In this document: positions 8,104 to 16,147 of the stretch, in pieces | How positions within the stretch are numbered: position 1 is the first letter of the stretch | Layout: each line of letters starts with the position of its first letter | Assembly (NCBI GenBank): GCA_020027875.1 | Contig: JAHRHA010000061.1 | Location: 1-33,130 of the forward strand | Length of the DNA stretch: 33,130 nt | Direction of reading: 5' to 3' | From: Micromonosporaceae bacterium | Lineage (GTDB): Bacteria; Actinomycetota; Actinomycetes; Mycobacteriales; Micromonosporaceae | Notes under the pieces: generated by a model | What the model was told of the DNA's origin: nothing | Seen by the model: the letters and a program-made list of their open reading frames with translations, nothing else | The model's database searches: none | Position numbers and translations under genes: made by a program

Positions 8104-8744
8104 TGACGGCTATGCAGGAGCCGATCCCGGTCGAGCAGCTGACCATCGCCCCCGCCAACGAGGCGTCGTGGGACGACCTCGCCGCGATCCTCGGCACCAC
8201 CGACGCGGGCCAGTGCCAGTGCCAGAGGTTCAAGGTCCTCGGCTGGATCTGGCGCGACTCCACTCAGGAGGAGCGGACCGCGAGGCTCCGGGCGCAGACC
8301 GCCTGCGGCGACCCGAACGCCGCGGCCACCAGCGGGCTGGTGGCCTACGTCGACGACGAGCCGGCGGGCTGGGTCGCGGTCGAGCCCCGGACGGCGTACC
8401 CCAAGCTGCGCACCTCCCGTGTCCCGTGGACCGGCCGTAACGAGGACAAGGACGACGAAGGCATCTGGGCGGTGACCTGCTTCGCCGTTCGGAAGGGCTA
8501 CCGGGGCCGCGGCCTCACCTATCACCTCGCTCGGGCCGCGATCGACTTCGCCCGGGAGCGCGGCGCCCGGGCGCTCGAGGCCTACTCGATGATCACCCAT
8601 CCGGGTAAGGAGATCACTTGGGGCGAATTGCACGTCGGGGCCCGTCAGGTCTTCGAGGACGCCGGGTTCGAGGAGACCAGCCACCCCACCCTACGGCGGG
8701 TGGTCATGCGGATCGACTTCGAACAAGGTGGCGACGCACGTTGA
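8100..8744 (+). CDS. GNAT-family N-acetyltransferase
   Basis: A 214-residue acetyltransferase. The acetyl-CoA-binding motif A appears as WAVTCFAVRKGYRGRGLTYH, containing the RGxG loop, near residues 122-141, followed by LARAAIDFARERGARALEAY. An N-terminal Cys-rich CQCQRFK segment is shared with a subgroup of actinobacterial GNATs of unknown substrate. Translation starts at ATG 8100, which overlaps the stop of the DinB-like gene (ATGATGA), so the pair forms one operon, possibly controlled by the divergent WYL regulator. Substrate not predictable. Confidence 0.88.
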   Translation: MMTAMQEPIPVEQLTIAPANEASWDDLAAILGTTDAGQCQCQRFKVLGWIWRDSTQEERTARLRAQTACGDPNAAATSGLVAYVDDEPAGWVAVEPRTAYPKLRTSRVPWTGRNEDKDDEGIWAVTCFAVRKGYRGRGLTYHLARAAIDFARERGARALEAYSMITHPGKEITWGELHVGARQVFEDAGFEETSHPTLRRVVMRIDFEQGGDAR

Positions 8745-8783
8745 CGGAAGTGCCCGACGTGATCACGGTGGCGCAGTTGCCCG

Positions 8784-9713
8784 CTACCGGATACTCCGTT
8801 CCGGCAGGTGGGTGTCGGTCAACTCCTCGGCGAGTGCCCACAGTCGTGCGCCGGTCGCGTCGTCACGCATCCGCCGGTTGAGCCGGGCGGCGCGGGTCGG
8901 GCCGACCAGCTCCATGAAGCCGCTCGGGCCGAAGTAGCCACCGTTTACCGCGTCGACGCTGGTAGCGGCATAGAGCATCGGCTCGGTGCCCTGTTCAACG
9001 GCCTGCGATGGCAGAAGAGGCAGGCCGGTGCCTGGTGCGCGGCGTGGCTTGTCGCGGCCGAGGCTCGCACCGGCGGTCTGTAGGTTCGTGCGGGTGTAGC
9101 CAGGGTGTGCGGCGATGCTCGCTATGTGCCAGCCGTGCTGCGTGGCGACTCTGGCGAGGTGACGGGCGAAGAGTAGGTCGGCGAGCTTTGACTGGGCGTA
9201 CGCGCGGGTCGGGCTGTAGCGGCGTGTCCATTGCGGATCGTCGAATCGGATGCGTCCGAAGTTGGCCATGCCAGACGCCATCGTGACGATGCGCGGCGAT
9301 CCCTCCGCGACGAGCAGGAGGGGCAGCAGGCGCATCGTCAGCGCGAACGGGCCGAGGAAGTTGCTGCCGAGTTGTAGCTCGAAGTCGTCCGCCGTGGTCA
9401 TTCTGGCGGGCGGCATCATCACTCCGGCGTTGTTCAAGAGCAGATCAACGGGTAGGCCGTCGCCGGCGAGCCCGTCGGCGAAGTCGCGCACCGAGGCGAG
9501 GTCGGCCAGATCGATCCGGCGGACCTCCATGGCTGCGTAAGGGTGGGCGGCGAGAATCTCGGTCTTCGCCTGCTCGCCCTTTTCCGGGGTGCGTACCGCC
9601 ATGATCACATGGGCGCCGGCGGCGCCGAGGCGCTTCGCGGCCTCCTTCCCGGTGCCGCTGTTTGCGCCGGTGACGACGACCCGGCGGCCGGTCTGGTCGG
9701 GTACCTGGTACAT
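8784..9713 (-). CDS. SDR-family oxidoreductase
   Basis: A 309-residue short-chain dehydrogenase/reductase. The Rossmann glycine motif TGANSGTG is near residue 15, the AVRTPEKGE stretch suggests NADP(H) preference, NNAGVM follows near residue 95, and the catalytic YAQSK pair is near residue 170. Length and the HPGYTRTNL segment resemble the retinol-dehydrogenase/protochlorophyllide-reductase-like branch. GGGGAG lies just upstream of the ATG. The gene is divergent from a TetR-type regulator with a symmetric operator in the shared intergenic region, so it is the probable target of that regulator. Substrate unknown. Confidence 0.92.
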   Translation of the reverse strand: MYQVPDQTGRRVVVTGANSGTGKEAAKRLGAAGAHVIMAVRTPEKGEQAKTEILAAHPYAAMEVRRIDLADLASVRDFADGLAGDGLPVDLLLNNAGVMMPPARMTTADDFELQLGSNFLGPFALTMRLLPLLLVAEGSPRIVTMASGMANFGRIRFDDPQWTRRYSPTRAYAQSKLADLLFARHLARVATQHGWHIASIAAHPGYTRTNLQTAGASLGRDKPRRAPGTGLPLLPSQAVEQGTEPMLYAATSVDAVNGGYFGPSGFMELVGPTRAARLNRRMRDDATGARLWALAEELTDTHLPERSIR

Positions 9714-9737
9714 GGCTGCTCCCCATTATAGATCTGG

Positions 9738-9801
9738 TGGTCTGTTATGACTCAGACCGTAACAGACCATCGGTCTCTATACAAGGCACCAATGGTCTGT
9801 A
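9738..9801. promoter_or_regulatory. TetR-type operator cluster between SDR and regulator
   Basis: A perfect 10-bp inverted repeat, TGGTCTGTTA at 9738-9747 and TAACAGACCA at 9760-9769, is separated by 12 bases. A third copy of the half-site, TGGTCTGTAA, starts at 9793, and a nested AGACC-ATC-GGTCT palindrome lies at 9764-9776. This is the layout expected for a TetR dimer or pair of dimers controlling both divergent genes. A TATAAT-like box for the SDR strand lies at 9725-9730, beside its ribosome site. Confidence 0.7.
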
Positions 9802-10487
9802 AAGTTTGTGACGTGACAACCTTTCAACGGGCACGCAGCGATGAGCAACGGGAGCAGCGACGGCGCGCCATCCTGTCGGCGGCCGCCGCGATGCTTGCCG
9901 AGATGCCGGTGGCGGAATTGAGTCTCAACGAGCTCAGCCGCCGCGTAGGGCTCGCGAAGTCAAACGTGTTGCGCTACTTCGAGACGCGCGAGGCGGTGCT
10001 GCTGGCGCTGTACGACACGGCCTGGACGGCGTGGCTCGACCGACTCGACGCGGTCCTGCCGCCGGCGGCCGCCGACGGCGACGCGCGCGCCCGTTATGAG
10101 CGGGTCGCCGCGTCGCTGACCGCATCGCTCGTCGCCGATCCGCTCGTATGCGAGCTGATCAGTGTGTCCGCGTCCGTGCTGGAACGCAACGTGTCGCCGC
10201 AGGTGGCGCGCCGCTACAAGCTCGCGTCGATCGCGAACACCGAACGTATGGCCGCACAGCTCCGTTCGGCGCTACCCGAGCTGTCCAACGACGGAGCATG
10301 GCGCGCGGCCGCCGGCACCCTGCTAGCGGTAGGCGGCGTCTGGCCGCTGACCAACCCAACCGAAGCGATGCTGTGCGTCTATGAGGACCCGGAGATAGCC
10401 CGCCTACGCCTCGACTTCAACTCTGCCCTGGAGGAGGTCCTGTCGGTGATCCTGGCCGGCTGCCTGTCCCGATGGCCGTCAACATGA
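9792..10487 (+). CDS. TetR/AcrR-family transcriptional regulator
   Basis: A regulator of about 231 residues. The N-terminal helix-turn-helix reads ELSLNELSRRVGLAKSNVLR then YFETREAVLLALY, the classic TetR pattern with conserved Tyr-Phe. The C-terminal ligand domain resembles the YfiR-like actinobacterial group (PLVCELISVSASVLERNVSP). In-frame starts are ATG 9747, which lies inside the operator and is unlikely, ATG 9792 after an AAGG, and GTG 9813. I take 9792. It should repress itself and the divergent SDR gene through the inverted repeats between them. Confidence 0.9.
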   Translation: MVCKVCDVTTFQRARSDEQREQRRRAILSAAAAMLAEMPVAELSLNELSRRVGLAKSNVLRYFETREAVLLALYDTAWTAWLDRLDAVLPPAAADGDARARYERVAASLTASLVADPLVCELISVSASVLERNVSPQVARRYKLASIANTERMAAQLRSALPELSNDGAWRAAAGTLLAVGGVWPLTNPTEAMLCVYEDPEIARLRLDFNSALEEVLSVILAGCLSRWPST

Positions 10488-10545
10488 CCTGCGCGATCCC
10501 GGGCTGCCACGATCCTGTCGGAAGCACAGGCTGGGGAGTCCGGCA

Positions 10546-10647
10546 ATGGAAGCATCGGCGGCACCCGTGGCGCGATTGGCCGTCGCCGCCGGCGACGACG
10601 TGGTGCTGAGCAACTCGCGCGAGCCGCCAAAGGCCCGGCAGCGCTAA
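10546..10647 (+). pseudogene. scrap of an NADPH/F420 reductase-type Rossmann protein
   Basis: A 33-codon open frame contains VARLAVAAGDDVVLSNSREP. This closely resembles the segment after the glycine motif in NADPH-dependent F420 reductases and related dinucleotide-binding proteins, which I recall as ARLAVAAGHDVVLSNSRGP. The glycine motif before it and everything after it are gone. It is best read as a decayed fragment. The surrounding 10488-10722 gap shows nothing else. Confidence 0.5.
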
Positions 10648-10722
10648 CGAGTCACCGACGCCGGCTGACGGCACGGTTGAGCGGAGCGGCCTGGAAGTTG
10701 ACCTCGGGACTAGAGTGGCCGG

Positions 10723-11286
10723 GTGGCGGTGCGGCTGGAGACTGAGCGTTTGATCCTGCGGCCATGGCGGGAGGAGGACGCCGCGGAGGCGCTGGGCGTA
10801 TACGGCGAGAGCGGGGTGGCGCGGTGGCTGAGTCCGGCCATGGACCTGGTCCCCGACGTGAACGCGATGCGATTGGTACTGCAGCAGTGGATCGCCGAGG
10901 ACACCCGCCTGGTCTCGCCCGCGGGCCGCTGGGCGATCGAGCTGCGGGAGGATCACCGAGTGGTTGGTGGGGCCGTTTTGCTGCCGCTGCCCCCCGGCAA
11001 CGAGGACCTCGAGACGGGCTGGCAGCTGTGCCCGCCGGTATGGGGACGCGGCTACGCGACCGAGGCCGGACGCGCTGTGGCGGGGTGGGCGTTCGCTGAG
11101 GGCTTCGATGAGGTACTGGCGGTGGCGCGGCCGACCAACGTGCGCGCCGCGGCGACCGCGCGGCGGATCGGCATGGAGTGGGTGGGCGAGACCGACAAGT
11201 ACTACGGCCTACGCCTGCAGGTGTTCCGGCTGCGCCCGGCCGATCTGCGGGAACCACCGTCGCGCGGGCCGGAGGTCAGCGGGTGA
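10723..11286 (+). CDS. GNAT-family N-acetyltransferase (RimJ-like)
   Basis: A 187-residue acetyltransferase of the RimJ/RimL type. It opens with LETERLILRPWREEDAAEAL, the hallmark of this branch. The acetyl-CoA site appears as CPPVWGRGYATEAGRAVAGW, with GRGYAT as the pyrophosphate loop, followed by ARPTNVRAAATARRIGMEWV. Such enzymes acetylate protein N-termini, amines or antibiotics; the substrate is not predictable. The start is taken as GTG 10723, with GTG 10729 possible. The 3' end overlaps the opposite-strand glycosylase remnant by 11 bp. Confidence 0.88.
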   Translation: MAVRLETERLILRPWREEDAAEALGVYGESGVARWLSPAMDLVPDVNAMRLVLQQWIAEDTRLVSPAGRWAIELREDHRVVGGAVLLPLPPGNEDLETGWQLCPPVWGRGYATEAGRAVAGWAFAEGFDEVLAVARPTNVRAAATARRIGMEWVGETDKYYGLRLQVFRLRPADLREPPSRGPEVSG

Positions 11287-11690
11287 GGGCGCTTGCCGCG
11301 GCGCTGCCGTAGAGCTCGGCCGCGCGCCAGCAGTACCATGCCACGACCGAGCGGTAGGGCCGGTACGGGTCGCCGAGCAGTTCGAGTTGTTTCGGCGTAG
11401 GCGTGGGGATCTCCCAGGCCAGCCCAAACCCTTTCCTCACTCCGAGATCACCCGTCGGCCACACATCGAGGCGCCGAAGTTGGAACATCAGAAACATCTG
11501 CGCCGTCCACTTCCCGATACCCCGGACCGCCGACAGCCTGGCGACCACCTCGTCGGCGCTTTGCGCCCGCAGCCCGGGCGGGTCGAGCACCACTGTCCCG
11601 TCCAGAACCTTGGTCGCCAGAGCCTGCATCGCCGCGATTTGGTTGGCGGTCCCCGGACGACCGTTGGCCTTGCCGGACGCGGGTCCTGGC
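11276..11690 (-). pseudogene. AlkA-type DNA-3-methyladenine glycosylase, N-terminus missing
   Basis: The C-terminal half of an HhH-GPD base-excision glycosylase. The helix-hairpin-helix reads LSAVRGIGKWTAQMFLMFQL, and the catalytic Asp is in VWPTGDLGVRKG. The WRP-YRS equivalent is YRPYRSVVAWYCWRA. Homology begins around IAAMQALATKVLDG and stops near 11690. Upstream the same frame runs antisense to the PPOX gene and shows no family similarity. About half of the usual length is therefore lost, including the substrate-pocket part, so activity is unlikely. It lies directly downstream of the intact PPOX gene on the same strand. Confidence 0.75.
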
Positions 11691-11712
11691 CGGTGGAGGT
11701 GAGCCGGTCGGC

Positions 11713-12243
11713 CTAGTGGGCGAAGTCCCAGCGGGTGGCGCCGTGGGGCTCGGCGGTGGCCACGCCGACAGCGGTGTGCAGCGTGAGGCGGTACAGGTGC
11801 CAGGGCGCGGGGCCCGCGCTGGGCGCGCTGTACGGAGCCGTGAGCGCGTGGCCCTCCACCGAAGTCGGCCAGCCGCCCGTACGGTAAACGGCCGCCACAC
11901 GCTCCAACGTGGACGCTTCGGTGACCCGGTGGGCCTCGCCCTCCAGCACCAGGTCGATGCCACGCAAGCGTACCGACACACTGCACGCCGGATTCACGGC
12001 CAGGTTGCGCGACTTGCGTGTGCCCGGCCCGCTCGTGAAGTACAGCGCGCCGTCCACCCACATGGCCCCGACGCCCGGCGAGTGCGGCCGCGCGTCGGGC
12101 CGCACAGTCGCCACGAAGAACGTCAGGTCGGCCTCGGGCGTATCGCTGGCCAGGATGTCGCGCGGGCGGCTCCACGGCAGCTCCGTGGACCCGTATCGGT
12201 CGAGATTGCGCGTTGAGATCGGCTCGGTCATGGTGTCAGTCAT
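11713..12243 (-). CDS. pyridoxamine 5'-phosphate oxidase-family protein
   Basis: A 176-residue split-barrel flavin-binding protein of the PPOX family. The core shows FFVATVRPDARPHSPGVGAM, WVDGALYFTSGPGTRKSRNL and NPACSVSVRLRGIDLVLEGEA, the usual three barrel strands with the TRKxRNL phosphate-contact segment. Members of this group bind FMN or F420 and reduce or oxidise small molecules; the substrate is unknown. The start may be ATG 12243 or ATG 12231. It is followed at once by the glycosylase remnant. Confidence 0.85.
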   Translation of the reverse strand: MTDTMTEPISTRNLDRYGSTELPWSRPRDILASDTPEADLTFFVATVRPDARPHSPGVGAMWVDGALYFTSGPGTRKSRNLAVNPACSVSVRLRGIDLVLEGEAHRVTEASTLERVAAVYRTGGWPTSVEGHALTAPYSAPSAGPAPWHLYRLTLHTAVGVATAEPHGATRWDFAH

Positions 12244-12309
12244 ACCCCGTGCGTCGAACGGGCCGCCCGCAAATCGACACCCGACCCGACGAAAAATCGT
12301 CCGTCACGG

Positions 12310-12511
12310 TCAGGCCGGCGCGCCGCCGAATCCGATCTCGTTGCCGTCCGGGTCGCGGAAGGTGGCCTTGCGGACGCCGTTGGCGTAGGTCTCGCGCTCG
12401 GCCGGCTCCAGGCCCCGCTCGGCGATCTGGGCGATGCGGGCGTCGAAGTCGCCGACGAAGAGGGTGCACATGGCGTGCCCGGCATGCTCGGGCCGCACCT
12501 CGATGGTCGCC
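12310..12511 (-). pseudogene. C-terminal half of a VOC/glyoxalase-fold protein
   Basis: This frame encodes IEVRPEHAGHAMCTLFVGDF, DARIAQIAERGLEP and ATFRDPDGNEIGFGG, the second beta-alpha-beta-beta-beta module of a vicinal-oxygen-chelate protein with its DPDGN hallmark. The first module is missing. Upstream of about 12511 the frame, although open to ATG 12564, is the antisense of a LuxR-type fragment, so the break lies there. Confidence 0.65.
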
Positions 12512-12583
12512 GCCGAGCTCGTGGTGAGTCCGGCGACGATTCGTGCGCACGTCAGCCGGACCATGGTGAAGCTCGGCGCACGA
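12512..12583 (+). pseudogene. fragment of a LuxR-type HTH (response regulator)
   Basis: About 24 codons read AELVVSPATIRAHVSRTMVK then LGAR. This is the recognition-helix end of the LuxR/NarL helix-turn-helix; the family consensus in actinobacterial response regulators is VVSPATVRTHVSRAMTKLGAR. Nothing of the receiver domain or of the rest of the HTH flanks it. It is wedged between a VOC remnant and the stop of the ABC permease gene. Confidence 0.55.
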
Positions 12584-12590
12584 GGTCCCG

Positions 12591-14714
12591 CTACTCGAAG
12601 CGGACGGCGTCATGGCGGGTGGTCAGGCTCAGCAGGGGCAGGGCGACGGTGGAGAAGAGCAGCGCGGCGAGGACCCCGCCGCCGATGAGCCCGTACACAT
12701 CCAACCCGGGCCAGCGCCAGTCCACAGCGGCCTGCCGAGAGGCGCCGTACGCCAGCAGCATGCCCACTCCGGCGCCGACGACCGAGATCACCGCCACGGT
12801 CGCCGCGGTCTCCAGGAACACGGCCCTGCGCAGCTCACCCAGGTGTATGCCGCCGGCGCGCAGAAGCGCGAACGGCCGCCGGCGCTCGATGAGCCCGCCG
12901 ACCATCGCCGCGGAGAGCCCGAACGCCCCTACTATCACGACGAAGAAGGCGGCGACCGCGCCCAACCGGTCGAAGTCGCGAACGAACGTCTCCAGCTGGT
13001 AGTCGATGGGATCGCGGTCGCTGTTGATGATCGCGTTGGGTATGGCGTTCGCGACCCTGGTACGGACCCGGTTCTCCGCCACCAGCGACCCATCTGTCTC
13101 AATGTATAGATTGGAGACATTGTTGATGGCCGGAGCGCCAGGAGCCGGCTCGACGAACCCGGATTCCGGGTCGTACGGGCAGGTGATGTACTCCACCCGC
13201 GCCAGGTCCGCGCACGGCACGACTTGCCCGTTGTAGCCCAGCCGTCCCGTCACGACCTCCGCCGACAGGAGCGGGGCGACCGCCGCCTCCGGCACGCCGC
13301 CGGTGAGGACCGCCACCACGCCCGGGCGCAACCGCGAGTTCCGAGGCCCGTCCGGTGCGGAGGTGACCGCGACGGTGCAGCCGAGGTAGGTCAACGCGAT
13401 GGTGGCCAAGCCCACAGCGGCGACCGAGTAGAACGTCGCATTCGGGTCGGCGGCAATGCGGCGCGCGGCCAGCAGGCTGGGCACTGACCGGCTCAGCCGC
13501 GCGACACCCCGGCCGACCAGCGTGACGAGCCACGGTCCGATGAGGACGAAGCCCACGATCGTGGACAGGGTCAGGAGCGCCACGATCGATGTGTACGGCG
13601 ACGTTTCCCCTTCGGTGGTGGTGACCGTCAGCCAGCCCTGGAAGGGCAGCACTGCGAACTGGCCACCCAGGCCGAGGATCAACGGCACCGCCAGCCAGAG
13701 CGACGGCCTGCGCCGCCGCGGCTGCCGTTGCACGGCGAGCGGACGGAACTGGACGTTACGCAGCGATGCGACCGTCGTCAGCACCACGAGCACCGGCGTG
13801 CCGAGCAGGATCCCGGCAAGCCACCGCGGCTCGACAGCCACGTCCTCGGTCCAGAAGTGTCCACCTTGGAAGGTCACGGTGGCGGCCAGCACCCGCCGGC
13901 CCACCTCGTAGAGTGCCCAGCCCAGGGCCGCGCCCCCAACCGCCGCGAGCCCCGCCTCGGCCGCGGCCACCTGGGCGATCTGCGTCTGGGTCGCGCCGAC
14001 CAGTCGGATCGCGGCGAGCCGCCGCTCCCGCTGCCGCCACGCGACCCTTGTCACCACGATGATGAGGATCACGACGGGGACCAGCACGGCCAACGCGCCA
14101 GTCAGAAGAAAGAACGCCAGGAAGGCGACGATCGCCCACCCGGTCGGGAGCACCCGGGTGAACCCGTGGACCTCGCCGACCGACCGCACGCCGCGCAACT
14201 GGTCCGGCGTCCGACCGATGATGGCGACGAGCTCGTTGTCGTGGGCCAGCCCCTCGGAACCGATCGTGAGCGTGACCCGGCCCGGGAACCGGTCGTCGAG
14301 CTCATCGTCCGGTGTGGACTCCAGCAGCCGACGCATCGCCGGCGACGCGGCCACCTCGCCCGGCCGGGGAGCGTGGTCCAGGCCCGGCGGTACGGGCGGG
14401 TCGGCTCCGAGTGCCGCCAGATACACGCGTGTCATCGGCCGACCGTCGTAGTAGTCGCTCACGGCAAGGAAAAGTGCCCCGTCGACCGACTCCGGGGCCG
14501 GGTCATCGTTGGTCTCCGGACTGAGCGCCGAGTAGGCAGCGTCCTGCCAGGCCATGCGGTCGAACCGGCCCGTCAGGGCGTGCGGGGCGGTCAGTGCGAG
14601 CAGCAGCAGCGCGACGCCGATCCCGACCCCGACCGCCATGAAGACCAGCCGGACCAGCCCTTCCCGGCCACCGCCGAGGGCCAGCCGTAGCCCGAGGCGC
14701 AGGCTGCGGCTCAC
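12591..14714 (-). CDS. FtsX-like ABC transporter permease
   Basis: A 707-residue MacB/FtsX-type permease with an N-terminal membrane helix (residues about 21-45), an extracytoplasmic domain and a first FtsX block (about 195-320, with WRQRERRLAAIRLVGATQTQ). A second membrane core and a second extracytoplasmic part with paired cysteines (CADLARVEYITC) follow, then a last FtsX block (ERRRPFALLRAGGIHLGELR). Such permeases are mechanotransmission transporters used for antibiotic, peptide or lipid efflux rather than import. The ATG overlaps the ATPase stop by four bases (ATGA). A PadR regulator heads the operon, as is common for drug-responsive ABC pairs. Confidence 0.9.
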   Translation of the reverse strand: MSRSLRLGLRLALGGGREGLVRLVFMAVGVGIGVALLLLALTAPHALTGRFDRMAWQDAAYSALSPETNDDPAPESVDGALFLAVSDYYDGRPMTRVYLAALGADPPVPPGLDHAPRPGEVAASPAMRRLLESTPDDELDDRFPGRVTLTIGSEGLAHDNELVAIIGRTPDQLRGVRSVGEVHGFTRVLPTGWAIVAFLAFFLLTGALAVLVPVVILIIVVTRVAWRQRERRLAAIRLVGATQTQIAQVAAAEAGLAAVGGAALGWALYEVGRRVLAATVTFQGGHFWTEDVAVEPRWLAGILLGTPVLVVLTTVASLRNVQFRPLAVQRQPRRRRPSLWLAVPLILGLGGQFAVLPFQGWLTVTTTEGETSPYTSIVALLTLSTIVGFVLIGPWLVTLVGRGVARLSRSVPSLLAARRIAADPNATFYSVAAVGLATIALTYLGCTVAVTSAPDGPRNSRLRPGVVAVLTGGVPEAAVAPLLSAEVVTGRLGYNGQVVPCADLARVEYITCPYDPESGFVEPAPGAPAINNVSNLYIETDGSLVAENRVRTRVANAIPNAIINSDRDPIDYQLETFVRDFDRLGAVAAFFVVIVGAFGLSAAMVGGLIERRRPFALLRAGGIHLGELRRAVFLETAATVAVISVVGAGVGMLLAYGASRQAAVDWRWPGLDVYGLIGGGVLAALLFSTVALPLLSLTTRHDAVRFE

Positions 14715-15502
14715 CGGTGGGTCCTGCCCGGACGCAGCCCCGTCCCGCCCGAGATCGTGTCCGTTGATGGCTCCGCCTCGCCCGCGCCTACCCGTAGCGA
14801 GGCGCCGCCGGTGGGCAGCGTGGGCCCAACTCTGTTCACCTGCACGGACTCGACGCCGTCACGCATCAGAACCGTACGGTCGGCAAAGCCGGCCACGCGC
14901 GGCTCGTGGGTGACCACGAGCACGGCGGTGCCCTGCTCCTTCGCCGCGTCGACGAGCAGCTCCATCACCTCGTCGGCACCAACGGTGTCCAGCGAGCCGG
15001 TCGGCTCGTCGGCGAAGACGACCCTCGGTCGGGCGACCATCGCGCGGGCCAGGGCGACCCGCTGGCCCTGCCCGCCGGACAGTTCTCCCGGCAGCCGGTC
15101 GCCGAGCCCGTCCAGACCGAGCCGGGACAGCCACGTCCTCGCCTCGGCTATGGCCCCCCGCCGGGGCCGCCCGGCGAGCAGGAGCGGCAGGGCGATGTTC
15201 TCCGCCGCGGGTAGCTCGGGCACCAACTGTCCAAACTGGAACACCAACCCGAACGCGGTGCGCCGCAGCTCCACCCGGCGGCGGTCCGGCAGCCGGTCGA
15301 TGCGTTGCCCAGCGAAGTGCACCTCGCCCGCGTCGGGAGTGAGGATGCCGGCCAGGCAGTGCAGCAGCGTCGACTTGCCCGAACCGCTCGGCCCCATCAC
15401 CGCGACGATCTCGCCCTCGCCGACCGCGATGCTGGCGCCGCGCAGCGCGGGCGTGAGCCCGTACGACTTGCGCAGCTCATTGCCGACCATGACGGGGGAC
15501 AT
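14711..15502 (-). CDS. ABC transporter ATP-binding protein
   Basis: A 263-residue ATPase of the LolD/MacB class. Walker A is GPSGSGKST (about residues 37-45), the Q-loop is in LVFQFGQLVPEL, the signature is LSGGQGQR (an unusual Gly where Arg is common), Walker B is VVFADEPTGSLD, and the switch His is in VVTHEPR. About 40 residues after the core are low-complexity and probably a linker. It pairs with the FtsX-like permease by ATGA overlap. Its start lies inside the end of the PadR gene (26-bp overlap), so all three are one operon. Confidence 0.93.
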   Translation of the reverse strand: MSPVMVGNELRKSYGLTPALRGASIAVGEGEIVAVMGPSGSGKSTLLHCLAGILTPDAGEVHFAGQRIDRLPDRRRVELRRTAFGLVFQFGQLVPELPAAENIALPLLLAGRPRRGAIAEARTWLSRLGLDGLGDRLPGELSGGQGQRVALARAMVARPRVVFADEPTGSLDTVGADEVMELLVDAAKEQGTAVLVVTHEPRVAGFADRTVLMRDGVESVQVNRVGPTLPTGGASLRVGAGEAEPSTDTISGGTGLRPGRTHR

Positions 15503-16025
15503 CGCGCACCTCCTCGGCCAGACTCGCCAGGCGCGACTCGGTGTGGTTGAGCCAGCGCAGGTCCGCCTCGATGTGGAACAGCTGGTAGTCGAAGAGCAGA
15601 GAGTCCTGTGTGGACACCGCCTTACGGCGGGCCGCGGTCAGCGCCTTCATGACGGCGAGGTGCCTGGCCCGCTGCGCGTCGAGGTACTCGGCCGCCGCCC
15701 GGCCCGACATCAGCGCGAGCAGCACCTTGGTGAACAGCACCGACTGCAACTGGGGCTGCGGCTCCTCCGGCTCGGCCAGCCAGGCGTCGAGGTCGGTCAC
15801 TCCGTCGGGCGTGATGGAGTAGCGCTTGCGGTCGGGCCCGGCGCCGGCCTCGACGCCGACGACCGCGACCCGGCCGTCACGCTCGAGCTGGGCCAGGGTG
15901 CGGTAGACCTGGCCGAACCGGATCGGCTTGGCGCCACCGAACCGCCGGTCGTACGACCGCTTCAGGTCATAGCCGTGCCGGCTGGCCCCCTCGAGCAACC
16001 CGAGCAACGCGTAGGATATGGTCAC
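15477..16025 (-). CDS. PadR-family transcriptional regulator
   Basis: A 182-residue PadR-type regulator. The winged HTH is clear (ISYALLGLLEGASRHGYDLK, then RFGQVYRTLAQLERDGRVAV and the DRKRYSITPDG wing), followed by the C-terminal dimerising helices (LLFDYQLFHIEADLRWL). The start is taken as GTG 16025 because homology begins there and a promoter -10 box lies seven bases upstream, which suits a leaderless mRNA. PadR proteins commonly repress adjacent ABC efflux operons and let go on binding drugs; that role is inferred here from gene order. Confidence 0.9.
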   Translation of the reverse strand: MTISYALLGLLEGASRHGYDLKRSYDRRFGGAKPIRFGQVYRTLAQLERDGRVAVVGVEAGAGPDRKRYSITPDGVTDLDAWLAEPEEPQPQLQSVLFTKVLLALMSGRAAAEYLDAQRARHLAVMKALTAARRKAVSTQDSLLFDYQLFHIEADLRWLNHTESRLASLAEEVRDVPRHGRQ

Positions 16026-16032
16026 GCCGGAC

Positions 16033-16061
16033 ACTATACCCCTCGGGTATACCTGAGGCAA
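16033..16061 (-). promoter_or_regulatory. leaderless promoter and operator of the PadR-ABC operon
   Basis: On the minus strand TTGCCT (16061-16056) and TATAGT (16038-16033) are spaced by exactly 17 bases, and the -10 box ends seven bases before GTG 16025. Transcription should thus start at or next to the start codon. The spacer contains most of a perfect inverted repeat, TATACCC-CTC-GGGTATA on the plus strand at 16035-16051, placed to let the PadR dimer block polymerase. Confidence 0.65.
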
Positions 16062-16147
16062 ATAGCTCCGGCGGAACGGCACCGCGTTTGCGCAGCTCAG
16101 GGCCCAATCATTGTGATTAACCCAGTTGCGTAGCCGGTTGACGCGGT

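Noticed and set aside
9725..9730. Perfect TATAAT for the SDR gene
   Set aside because: It runs directly into the ribosome site, leaving almost no leader, and no -35 box is seen at 16-18 bases. Mentioned only as part of the regulatory region, not called as a promoter.
9747..10487. ATG 9747 as start of the TetR gene
   Set aside because: The codon lies inside the left arm of the operator and adds residues without family similarity; ATG 9792 or GTG 9813 is more likely.
10492..10620. Small Cys-containing frame beginning MTCAIPGCHDPVGSTG
   Set aside because: Overlaps the reductase scrap in another frame, has no ribosome site and no family resemblance.
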